Source of the DNA: Nostoc linckia NIES-25
GTDB taxonomy: Bacteria > Cyanobacteriota > Cyanobacteriia > Cyanobacteriales > Nostocaceae
DNA: 64,000 nt
NCBI RefSeq assembly: GCF_002368035.1
Contig: NZ_AP018222.1
Location: 3,837,534 to 3,901,533 of the forward strand
Direction of reading: 5' to 3'
Shown: in pieces, positions 52,537-60,332 of the stretch
How positions within the stretch are numbered: position 1 is the stretch's first letter
Layout: each line of letters opens with the position of its first letter
Notes under the pieces: generated by a model
Databases searched by the model: none
What the model was told of the DNA's origin: nothing
The model's input: only the letters and a program-made list of their open reading frames with translations
Position numbers and translations under genes: made by a program

Positions 52537-54021
52537 TTAAAGAATAGTTGATAGTTGTTTACCAAAATAAGCGCGGTAAAGTTCGCAACTTGGTAAAATG
52601 CGATCGCCATCAAAGCGAATCAAGCCTAAACTGTCAAGTTTATAAGTATCAATTGGATTGACATAAATGCTTTGCTGCGATTTTACTAGCTCACCATAAG
52701 TCTTTGCTAAAGTGGGTTTTTCTTGTAGTTGCAACCACAGCCGCCATAAATGATAGCGGTAAATGCCACCATTAGCGATCGCTTCTTCCATCAGTTCTTG
52801 AAGAGTCAGTTCTTGCGAGCGAAGAAAATATAGTGAAATCCGAATTAGTGCTGGATGACCGCCTACAAATGACATCAGTTGGCTGGATTCTTTGCTAGAA
52901 TTCCACTTTAAACCGTGCCGTCTGGCTAAATCTTCTATCTGTTGTTGATTAAATTCTCCAAGACGGACAGGCAATCCAATGTTGAATGGAGAGCGATTAA
53001 TATCTAGGGTGGCATACTCTTCTGTAGAATAAACCACTACTAATTTCAACTTCTGCCAATTGGGATTTTGTTGTGCTTCCTCACACCAAGAACGCAATAA
53101 TGCAAAAAATTCTTGAGCAATGTGAGGATATTCAAAGAAGCGGTCAACTTCATTTAAAACTAAAACCACTGGAGTTGCAATTTGCTTGAGTAAATAGTTT
53201 TGCAAATAAAAGCTGGAACTCAACTTACAGCCAATTTCTTCATCCCACATTTGATTCAACTTGGGATCTATGCCTAATTGTCTGGCAATATCCCAGCAAA
53301 AACTACGCAACAACTTATTTAAGTCGGTCAAAGACTCAGAATCAATTTGGTAGCAATTGAAATTCGCTGTTCGATACCCTTGCTTTTGTGCAAAGGCTAA
53401 CAGCCGCAGCAGCAAAGAACTCTTACCCATCTGTCTGGGTGCTTTAATCCGGATCGCACAACCTGGTTGAATTATTTCCCGATAGACCAATTCTTCAAGA
53501 GGCGGACGTTCGATATACAGAGGCGAATCCAGAGGTACGGGCCCGTCTGGGTACGGCAACAAACTTTCAAATTGATCAGCTTTTTCGTCAAAAAAAGAAT
53601 CCAAAAGTAAACTTTGATACGAATCTTTTTTTTGTTTATGTAAATTCAATGAAAGTAATTCCGAAGCTTGAATCTTATCTACTTCATTGAGGATTGTGTA
53701 ATCTTGTGAGCTTAATTCTAAATTAAAAGCACTAAAACAAAGTTTTAAAGTCTTTTGATCTACACCCGTATCCAAGGATAACAATCTGCTCAGTGTTTTT
53801 GTGGAAATATTCATGCGTTCGCCCAACTTATCTAGAGTCAAACGCTGGCCATAATTTTCTGCTACTTCCACAGCCAAAATCTCTGCCTGTAAACGCTTCA
53901 ACCCGACAGAACTCAGCACAACACCCCGACTTCGCGTGCATTTTTGTGGTTTCATGTCGCTAGCTATTAACCTGTTGTTGTTAACTTTTTTAACTATCCC
54001 GTAATTTTCCCATTTTTTCAA
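52537..54021 (-). CDS. AAA-like (STAND-type) ATPase with N-terminal helix-turn-helix
   Basis: 494 residues (the ATG at 53955 giving MKPQKC is equally possible; neither has a good ribosome site). An N-terminal region (about 40-100; GQRLTLDKLGERMNISTKTLSRLLS) reads as a helix-turn-helix. The AAA_35-type ATPase follows, with P-loop APRQMGKSS (GKS 199-201) and Walker B VVLVLNEVD, where Asn290 takes the place of the usual Asp. HGLKWNSSKESSQLMSFVGGHPALI is the sensor-like block near 390. It has no repeats or membrane segment. Its domain resembles the ATPase part of the WD40 protein 393 bp downstream on the same strand, so the two are probable paralogues of one signalling group. The C-terminal domain is of unknown function. 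Confidence 0.8.
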   Translation of the reverse strand: MKKWENYGIVKKVNNNRLIASDMKPQKCTRSRGVVLSSVGLKRLQAEILAVEVAENYGQRLTLDKLGERMNISTKTLSRLLSLDTGVDQKTLKLCFSAFNLELSSQDYTILNEVDKIQASELLSLNLHKQKKDSYQSLLLDSFFDEKADQFESLLPYPDGPVPLDSPLYIERPPLEELVYREIIQPGCAIRIKAPRQMGKSSLLLRLLAFAQKQGYRTANFNCYQIDSESLTDLNKLLRSFCWDIARQLGIDPKLNQMWDEEIGCKLSSSFYLQNYLLKQIATPVVLVLNEVDRFFEYPHIAQEFFALLRSWCEEAQQNPNWQKLKLVVVYSTEEYATLDINRSPFNIGLPVRLGEFNQQQIEDLARRHGLKWNSSKESSQLMSFVGGHPALIRISLYFLRSQELTLQELMEEAIANGGIYRYHLWRLWLQLQEKPTLAKTYGELVKSQQSIYVNPIDTYKLDSLGLIRFDGDRILPSCELYRAYFGKQLSTIL

Positions 54022-54499
54022 TCGCTTATTTAAGTGTCACTTAAATGTTTTAAGCTTTTTTTTTGCTATCAAGTAAGTGGGTACAAATAAACATAAGTGG
54101 CTTTATGCCTGGAAACTAGCACCAAAAAGCTCAAATCTGAAATGGTAACTTTAATTTATTTATACTTTCCTAATCAACTAGGCGATCGCATTGATGAAAT
54201 TGTTACTTAAGATACGTTTGTAATTAAATATTACTCAAACTGCGAAGTATCTTAAAGCACCAATTAATTTACAGCCACTAAAGCGAGGCTGCTAAATTTC
54301 TTGGCTATAAACATTACAAGCTCTAACAAAACACCCGATCGCCAAAAAATCCCACAACCAAAGCATGAAAATATTTCTTTCCCAATCATCAGTCAACAGT
54401 TAACGCTATTTTCAAGCTAGATGACTCTACATCACCTTAATGGCTGTGATATTATGGGAGACTGCTGCATACATTTATTGAAAAACTAGAAATTGGATC
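54022..54499. promoter_or_regulatory. Intergenic region with paired motifs and rpsO promoter candidate
   Basis: Near the left end, TTAAGTGTC (54050-54058) and TTAAATGTT (54061-54069) resemble the 9-mers at 52353-52419 and lie about 30 bp upstream of the minus-strand ATPase gene. Near the right end, TATTAT at 54449-54454 is a plausible -10 box for rpsO, with no clear -35. The remainder is AT-rich without a gene. Confidence 0.4.
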
Positions 54500-54769
54500 A
54501 TGGCTCTGACGCAACTGCGGAAACAAGAAATAATTTCCAACTACCAAGTTCACGAAACCGACACAGGTTCGGCCGATGTCCAAGTTGCCATGCTAACTGA
54601 GCGGATCAACCGCCTCAGCGAACATCTCCAGGCAAATAAAAAAGACCATTCTTCCCGGCGGGGACTATTGAAGCTAATTGGTCAACGCAAGCGTCTGCTA
54701 GCTTATATCCAGAAGGAAAATCGGGAAAAGTATTTAGCTTTGATTGCTCGTCTCGGTATTCGGGGTTAG
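54500..54769 (+). CDS. rpsO: 30S ribosomal protein S15
   Basis: 89 residues, the standard length. The S15 signature TGSADVQVAMLTERINRLSEHL and the conserved HxxDHSSRRGLL region (here NKKDHSSRRGLLKLIGQRKRLL) are complete. It binds 16S rRNA in the central domain of the small subunit. It lies 12 bp before the PAM68-like gene, and the two are probably cotranscribed. Confidence 0.98.
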   Translation: MALTQLRKQEIISNYQVHETDTGSADVQVAMLTERINRLSEHLQANKKDHSSRRGLLKLIGQRKRLLAYIQKENREKYLALIARLGIRG

Positions 54770-54781
54770 AGGCGATCGCTT

Positions 54782-55252
54782 ATGTCTGCTGAAGAATCGG
54801 AACGCAATCGCTTGCCTTTTGAACCAAACAAAAAGCGCCAAAAACCTGTAAAAGCTCAAACTCAACCAGCAGCAACACCACAAAAACCCAGCAAGCAACC
54901 TGATAGGAAGCCGCCTTACACCAAAGAAGAAATGGCGATTCCGAAAGTAGTCAGCCAGCGGATGGTTCGACGGGTAGCTGTGTTTTGTGGTGTACCAACA
55001 GCTTTGGGCATTACCACCTTGATTGTTAGCTATCTGCTTGCCAGCTATGCCAACGTCAAACTTGCTCCCATTGCCGTGTTATTGGTCAACATGGGATTAT
55101 TTGGTTTAGGGGTTTTAGGGATAACTTATGGCGTTCTCTCTGCCTCTTGGGACGAAGAAAGAGTCGGAAGTCTCCTGGGTTTGGGTGAATTCGGCACTAA
55201 TTGGGGACGAATGGTGGCAGTTTGGCGGGAAACTCGGCAAAAAAACTCTTGA
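54782..55252 (+). CDS. PAM68-family photosystem II assembly protein
   Basis: 156 residues. A hydrophilic, Lys/Pro/Gln-rich N-terminal part (about 1-55), two membrane helices (about 68-90 and 97-122), and a conserved C-terminal SASWDEERVGSLLGLGEF. This pattern matches the PAM68 family (Synechocystis Sll0933-type), which assists CP43/CP47 incorporation during photosystem II assembly in thylakoid membranes. Its place right after rpsO is often conserved in cyanobacteria. Confidence 0.88.
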   Translation: MSAEESERNRLPFEPNKKRQKPVKAQTQPAATPQKPSKQPDRKPPYTKEEMAIPKVVSQRMVRRVAVFCGVPTALGITTLIVSYLLASYANVKLAPIAVLLVNMGLFGLGVLGITYGVLSASWDEERVGSLLGLGEFGTNWGRMVAVWRETRQKNS

Positions 55253-55652
55253 AGAAGAATTCAGAATTCAGAATTCAGAATTCAGAACAACAAGTGGGGG
55301 ATTGGAAGCTGCCACTCCCTTACAAAAAAATTGCGTAGGCGTAGTCCGTTCTAGACATCGCCAGCAGAGCAGCCTTAGTTATGGACACAAGTACTAATTT
55401 AAACTCCTAAATCGTACCCCTGCGGGGAAGCAAGCTAGCAAGAGCCTTTCCCACAGAACAAAGTTATAGCCTATCTCTTAAATTTACTTAATTTATCCGC
55501 CAGGGAAACTCCAATATAATTCTGAATTCTGAATTATGTTCATTTATTTTGTAAATATATTTAGTTTGAACTATTCCTAATTAGGCAAATACGTAACAAT
55601 AAAATTACGTCCATTTACAGAAGAATTTACTCAGTAAATCAGGAACATTGAC
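55253..55652. other. Intergenic region with GAATTCA tandem copies
   Basis: Tandem TTCAGAATTCAGAATTCAGA at 55260-55285 and a degenerate 'gcctttcccacagaac' motif. A lone TTCTGAATTCTGAATT occurs near 55522. Otherwise AT-rich; the DAHP synthase promoter is likely at the right end. No gene seen. Confidence 0.5.
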
Positions 55653-56711
55653 ATGATTATAGTAATGAAAAGTGGTTCCCCAGAGGCGGAAATAAACCGC
55701 ATTGATGAGGAACTAACTAGTTGGGGGTTAACTCCAGAAAAAATTGTTGGTAAACACAAAGTAGTTATTGGTTTAGTAGGTGAAACTGCGAGCTTAGATC
55801 CGCTACAAATTCAAGAACTGAGCCAGTGGATTGAGCAGGTATTACGGGTAGAGCAGCCTTACAAACGAGCTAGCCGCCAGTTTCGCCACGGGGAAGCTTC
55901 GGAAGTGGTAGTTAATCTGCCGAATGAAACGGTGGTATTTGGCGAACACCACCCTTTGATAGTCGTAGCCGGCCCCTGCTCCGTAGAAAACGAAGAAATG
56001 ATTGTAGAGACAGCGCGGCGTGTCAAAGCCGCAGGAGCAAAGTTTTTGCGGGGAGGCGCATACAAACCCCGGACTTCACCTTACGCCTTCCAAGGACACG
56101 GCGAGAGTGCTTTGGAATTATTAGCAAAGGCGCGGGAAGTCAGCGGACTAGGTATTATTACAGAAGTCATGGATGCCGTTGACTTAGATAGAATTGCTGA
56201 AATTGCTGATGTGATTCAGGTAGGGGCAAGGAACATGCAGAATTTCTCCTTGCTCAAAAAAGTAGGAGCGCAGCCAAAACCAGTCCTCTTGAAGCGGGGA
56301 ATGGCGGCTACGATTGAAGATTGGTTAATGGCAGCCGAGTATATTTTGGCAGCTGGCAATTCCAATGTGATTTTGTGTGAAAGAGGAATACGTACCTTTG
56401 ACCGTCAATATACACGAAATACACTGGATTTATCAGTAGTGCCAGTGTTGCGGAAGCTAACTCACCTACCAATCATGATTGACCCAAGTCACGGCGTAGG
56501 CTGGTCTGAGTTTGTACCTTCAATGGCAATGGCAGCGATCGCAGCTGGTACTGATTCTCTCATGATTGAGGTTCACCCCAACCCTGCCAAAGCTTTATCT
56601 GATGGCCCCCAATCTCTGACACCAGACCGTTTTGATAACTTGATGCAAGAATTAGCGGTAATTGGTAAGGCAGTAGGACGCTGGCAGCAACCAGCAGTAG
56701 CTCTGGTTTAA
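55653..56711 (+). CDS. aroF: 3-deoxy-7-phosphoheptulonate (DAHP) synthase
   Basis: 352 residues of the type I-beta class. The catalytic TIM barrel (about 100-345) follows an N-terminal ferredoxin-like regulatory module (about 1-70, MIIVMKSGSPEAEINRID). Signature segments are AGPCSVEN, LRGGAYKPRTSPYAFQGHG, GARNMQNF, LLKRG and DPSHGVG. It condenses phosphoenolpyruvate and erythrose-4-phosphate, the first step of aromatic amino acid synthesis, and the N-terminal module in this class mediates feedback inhibition. Erythrose-4-phosphate links it to the pentose phosphate genes elsewhere in the window. Confidence 0.95.
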   Translation: MIIVMKSGSPEAEINRIDEELTSWGLTPEKIVGKHKVVIGLVGETASLDPLQIQELSQWIEQVLRVEQPYKRASRQFRHGEASEVVVNLPNETVVFGEHHPLIVVAGPCSVENEEMIVETARRVKAAGAKFLRGGAYKPRTSPYAFQGHGESALELLAKAREVSGLGIITEVMDAVDLDRIAEIADVIQVGARNMQNFSLLKKVGAQPKPVLLKRGMAATIEDWLMAAEYILAAGNSNVILCERGIRTFDRQYTRNTLDLSVVPVLRKLTHLPIMIDPSHGVGWSEFVPSMAMAAIAAGTDSLMIEVHPNPAKALSDGPQSLTPDRFDNLMQELAVIGKAVGRWQQPAVALV

Positions 56712-56714
56712 GAG

Positions 56715-56830
56715 GGACTGGGGAGATGGGGAGGTGGGGAGATGGGGAGGTGGGGAGGTGGGGAGGTGAGGAGAAAGTAATTCTTCTTCCCCCCATCTCC
56801 TCATCCCCTTATCTCCCATCCTCTTCCCCA
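56715..56830. repeat. G-rich/C-rich fold-back after DAHP synthase
   Basis: Tandem ggggagatggggaggtgggg units face ccccccatctcctcatccccttatctccc. The G-runs could adopt a quadruplex, and the whole can fold as a long stem. It separates convergent genes. Confidence 0.75.
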
Positions 56831-56866
56831 TGCCCTAATCCCTAATCCCCAATCCCCAGTACCCTT

Positions 56867-57118
56867 TTACCTATACACATAACGAGCAGGTATCCATCGG
56901 CGGCCGCGATGTGTTTGCACCCAACGCCCAGGAACAAAAATTCTCCTTCTTGCTTGAACAGGGGTATAAACCCGAACTCGCGCTGGTCTTCTGATTACTC
57001 TAACTGGAACTGGTCGTCTAAATTCTCTTCTGATTTGAGCATCAGCTTGGGAAGGAATAGAGGTAACAACAATTGGTAAAATCAGCGCTGCACTAGCAAG
57101 CATTCTTTTAATACTCAT
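56867..57118 (-). CDS. Small Arg-rich secreted protein, unknown
   Basis: 83 residues with a good Shine-Dalgarno (GAAGGAAAG) before the ATG. A signal peptide ends near ADA-Q (about residue 27). The mature part is very basic: 17 Arg in about 56 residues, in pairs (RREFRRPVPVRVIRRPARVR) with Val/Pro between. The tail RIFVPGRWVQTHRGRRWI has a W-x-x-x-x-x-G-x-x-W pattern of YXWXXG-type periplasmic repeats. It could bind nucleic acid or anionic polymer outside the membrane, but this is composition only. Confidence 0.7.
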   Translation of the reverse strand: MSIKRMLASAALILPIVVTSIPSQADAQIRREFRRPVPVRVIRRPARVRVYTPVQARRRIFVPGRWVQTHRGRRWIPARYVYR

Positions 57119-57615
57119 TGGCGAACTTTCCTTCTACGATCTAAAGATAAAAGAGATTAAATTTTCGTCAAATATTGAAGAAAAATTTAGAATTCAGAAT
57201 CCAGAATCCAGAATTAATTAATGAAGGATTGGCAAGCATTACTCTCTTACAGAGTTAAGAAAGTTCGTTGCAAAGTTCCCACACTGAAAATAACTGCCGT
57301 CTGTGGCGAGTAAGTTTCAGCTGAGACTCTGCGCTAATTCTAGACCACTAAATTTAAAATTTAGTGGCGGATTTCAACCAATTTATTTATCGCCAAGCCA
57401 CACAGAATACAAGCAAGAAAATTCTGGCTCCTAATTCCTGAATTCTGTTTTGTTAATCTCTTGGACAAGTAAATAGTAAAATGCAAGAGAACTATACACC
57501 AGTGAAAAAAGTAATTAGTTAAAACGTGACTAATGTCATAAATAAAAAATGTAAAAATGATTCTGTAGTTGTAAAAATTGGTAATTCAGAATTCAGGTAA
57601 TTGTAGATTACGCCT

Positions 57616-57707
57616 CAATACGGTTCAGTTAAAGATTTTTTGGAGAACCATAGACCTGTAGAGACGTTGCATTGCAACGTCTCTATATTGTTCGCTGAAC
57701 CGTATTG
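57616..57707. mobile_element. MITE family X copy C, exact 10-bp target duplication
   Basis: 92 bp with perfect 13-bp ends CAATACGGTTCAG and complement. Identical 10-bp direct repeats GATTACGCCT at 57606-57615 and 57708-57717. The interior is a gagacgttgc-attgcaacgtctc palindrome, unlike copies A and B. The ends CAATACGGTTCAGTTAA resemble those of IS4-group elements, which make target duplications of about this size. Confidence 0.9.
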
Positions 57708-57717
57708 GATTACGCCT

Positions 57718-57747
57718 AAAAAAAAGGACGGGTGCAACACCCATCCT
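57718..57747 (-). terminator. Rho-independent terminator of the HtrA gene
   Basis: The stem AGGACGGGTG/CACCCATCCT with a 3-base loop (57725-57747) is followed on the minus strand by eight T (complement of A at 57718-57725). It lies 27 bp past the stop codon. Confidence 0.85.
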
Positions 57748-57773
57748 AAAATTTCACCTTGACTCAAAAACTG

Positions 57774-59036
57774 TTATTGTACTTCACTAGGGAAGGCACC
57801 AGGCTGCACAGCTAGGTTAAGATTCTGCCCATTGCGGCGTAACTCTAGGCGTAAATCTCCCCCGACTTGGCTATTTTCTACGGCCTTTTGGACGCTGCTA
57901 GCATCTGTAACTGATTGACCGCCTAGCTTTTGGATGACATCACCAGCGCGTATTCCAGCTTTCGCGGCTGGGGAATTTGCCATAACTTTTACAACTAATA
58001 CACCTTTATCTTCATCGACACTCAAACCACTATTAGGATCTGAGTTAATACTTTGTTTTAACTGAGGCGTTAAGCCCACCATCTGAATTCCTAAATAAGG
58101 ATGTTGAACTTTACCTGTAGCTATTAATTGACTGGAAATTCGTTGTGCTGTATTGATGGGAATGGCAAAGCCTAATCCTTGGGCCCCTTGGATAATGGCT
58201 GTATTCATACCAATTACTTCACCGCGGTAATTTAGCAGAGGCCCGCCAGAGTTACCGGGATTAATTGCGGCGTCGGTTTGAATATACTCTACTCGCTTAT
58301 CGGGAGCGCCGATTAAATTGCTACTGCGTCCAGTGGCGCTGATGATTCCGGTTGTTACTGTATTATCCAGGCCAAGGGGATTACCGATCGCGATCGCCCA
58401 TTCTCCGGGTTGCAGTTGCTCTGAGTTACCCAAAGCTACTGTCGGTAGATTATCCGCCTGAATCTTGACCACAGCCACATCGGTTAACTCATCTTTTCCT
58501 AGCACCTTACCTTGCAAGGTGCGCCCGTCCTTTAGCGTTACTGTCACAGTATCCGCCCCATCTACGACGTGGGCGTTGGTGAGAATACGACCATCAGCAC
58601 TGATGACAAAACCTGAACCAGTACCCCGTTCTACCCTTTCGCCTGATTGCGGTAGTTGCGAACCAAAAAAGCGTTGAAAAAACGGATCGTTAAATTCATC
58701 TGGTAACTGGGTTTTTACCGTTCGGGAAGAGTTTATTCGTACTACTGCCGGGCCCACCTTTTGCACTACCTGTGTCACAAAATTCGGATCTGTACTGGCT
58801 GGTAATGGAGGTGCAGCATTGACTCGACCGACTGCCAAATTAGATGCAGTTTTGGAGACTTGCTCTTGATGTCCAGCCAGATAGCCACCTGCTAATGTCA
58901 TACCCGATCCCAGTAGCACCAGTGATAGAGAGGCCGCAGCCTTTTTCCAAGGTGCTGGATTGTGGTATTTGGCGTCAGCAGTGTGGGATAAAATGCTATT
59001 TGATGGGTGTTCTCCATCACGAGATTGGTTTTGCAT
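57774..59036 (-). CDS. HtrA/Deg-family serine protease
   Basis: 420 residues. A membrane-anchor/signal segment (about 33-55) leads to a trypsin-like protease domain with catalytic His156 (TNAHVV), Asp186 (TDVAVV) and Ser263 (GNSGGP). One PDZ domain (about 305-410; VMANSPAAKAGIRAGDVI) ends the protein. It is of the cyanobacterial HhoA/HhoB/HtrA group, which degrade misfolded periplasmic or lumenal proteins under heat and light stress. Which of the three cannot be told by eye. A Rho-independent terminator follows the gene. Confidence 0.93.
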   Translation of the reverse strand: MQNQSRDGEHPSNSILSHTADAKYHNPAPWKKAAASLSLVLLGSGMTLAGGYLAGHQEQVSKTASNLAVGRVNAAPPLPASTDPNFVTQVVQKVGPAVVRINSSRTVKTQLPDEFNDPFFQRFFGSQLPQSGERVERGTGSGFVISADGRILTNAHVVDGADTVTVTLKDGRTLQGKVLGKDELTDVAVVKIQADNLPTVALGNSEQLQPGEWAIAIGNPLGLDNTVTTGIISATGRSSNLIGAPDKRVEYIQTDAAINPGNSGGPLLNYRGEVIGMNTAIIQGAQGLGFAIPINTAQRISSQLIATGKVQHPYLGIQMVGLTPQLKQSINSDPNSGLSVDEDKGVLVVKVMANSPAAKAGIRAGDVIQKLGGQSVTDASSVQKAVENSQVGGDLRLELRRNGQNLNLAVQPGAFPSEVQ

Positions 59037-59395
59037 TGCAGTTTGGAGGCATATCGAATATGTATTAATAATGTAGATATTATTTATGACAGTTTTGTTG
59101 CAGAGGTATTACGTTATTGTGAAAGGTTTAGTTTTTTACTAGTAAGTATCTCCGCAGCCACAATGGCAACTGTGCAGAATTGAAACTCATGACTTGAGTC
59201 ATGGGTATATTCAGAATTCGCCACGCCAATTTGAAATTTTAGGTTTTGAATAGTTAAGCGATCTACAGGATATTATAGAATTTATTGTTTTTTTTCTAAT
59301 TAGTATAATTTGTACGAAAGTCTTCTGGATTTTGAATTCTAAATTCTGAATTCTGAATTCTTATATAATATGTGACCATACTCAAAGGAAGAAAA
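59037..59395. other. AT-rich divergent intergenic region
   Basis: It holds the 16-bp palindrome CATGACTTGAGTCATG at about 59188-59203 and TTCTGAATTCTGAATTC tandem copies at about 59343-59359. It must carry promoters for the htrA gene and for the Ap4A phosphorylase-like gene. No gene seen. Confidence 0.5.
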
Positions 59396-60292
59396 ATGGG
59401 TCAACAAAAAATATTACTTCAGCCTGGTACTTTATGGAAAAGTGTCAAAGAACGGACTGAATATGCTTTGCAATGTGGGGCGCTGCTGTCGATACCAACA
59501 GAATTTGAGTTTGTGGAACAGGATGGCGTGCGTTTTTTAGTGCGGATTTTGTCTAACTTGAATCGCAAAAAAGCAGCGAAGGAAAAACAGGATAAACAAT
59601 CAGCTACTTCCGGTCAAGAATTTAATCCTTTCTTACCTTATGAAGAAGATTTATTTGTGGCGGATATCTCTGATACTCATGTATGTATTTTAAATAAATT
59701 CAATGTTGTTGATTATCATTTGCTAATTATCACCCGTGCCTTTGAGGAACAGGAAAGTTTACTAACGTTGGAAGATTTTACAGCGATGTGGGCGTGTCTA
59801 GCTGATTTTGATGGTTTAGGATTCTACAATAGTGGCAAAATCGCAGGTGCTAGTCAGCGACATAAACACTTGCAATTAGTCCCGCTACCACTGACAGCTT
59901 CAGGATCGCAGACACCTATTGAACCTCTGTTAAGGGAGGCACAATTTCACAACTCCATCGCAACTTTACCAAAACTTCCTTTTTTACATGCCTTCGCACC
60001 TTTAAATCCCCACTGGGTGGAGTCTCCATTTACAGCAGGTGAAGCAACAGCAGAAATTTATCGTACTTTGTTAGATGCCGTTGGTTTGGATGTAACGCAA
60101 TTGGGTGCTTACAATTTGCTGATGACACGAGAATGGATGCTGATTGTACCGCGATCGCAAGAGCATTTCCACACCATCTCCGTCAATTCTTTAGGATTTG
60201 CCGGCGCCTTGCTAGTAAAGAATGCCGAAGAAATGCAACTTCTTAAAGACGAAGGGCCGATGACTATCTTGAAGAGTGTTGCGATATCGTAA
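59396..60292 (+). CDS. Ap4A phosphorylase-like (ATP adenylyltransferase) protein
   Basis: 298 residues from the ATG at 59396. AAGGAAG lies 5-11 bases upstream and supports this start over 59372. The HIT-like catalytic motif is HKHLQLV, with His156, His158 and Gln160. PFLPYEEDLFVADI and an N-terminal dimer-like region match the Ap4A phosphorylase family. It converts diadenosine tetraphosphate plus phosphate to ATP and ADP, lowering a stress nucleotide. A C-terminal segment (about 195-290; NLLMTREWMLIVPRSQEHF) is typical. Confidence 0.88.
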   Translation: MGQQKILLQPGTLWKSVKERTEYALQCGALLSIPTEFEFVEQDGVRFLVRILSNLNRKKAAKEKQDKQSATSGQEFNPFLPYEEDLFVADISDTHVCILNKFNVVDYHLLIITRAFEEQESLLTLEDFTAMWACLADFDGLGFYNSGKIAGASQRHKHLQLVPLPLTASGSQTPIEPLLREAQFHNSIATLPKLPFLHAFAPLNPHWVESPFTAGEATAEIYRTLLDAVGLDVTQLGAYNLLMTREWMLIVPRSQEHFHTISVNSLGFAGALLVKNAEEMQLLKDEGPMTILKSVAIS

Positions 60293-60332
60293 TTGTCATT
60301 AGTCATTAGTCATTGGTCATTTGCCAAGATAT

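Larger units (their letters stand above)
57119..57773. other. Intergenic region with a MITE and terminator
   Basis: It has GAATTCAGAATCCAGAATCC tandems at 57189-57215, a hairpin at about 57346-57369 (CCACTAAATTT/AAATTTAGTGG), MITE family X copy C at 57616-57707 and the htrA terminator at 57718-57747. No gene is seen. Confidence 0.65.
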
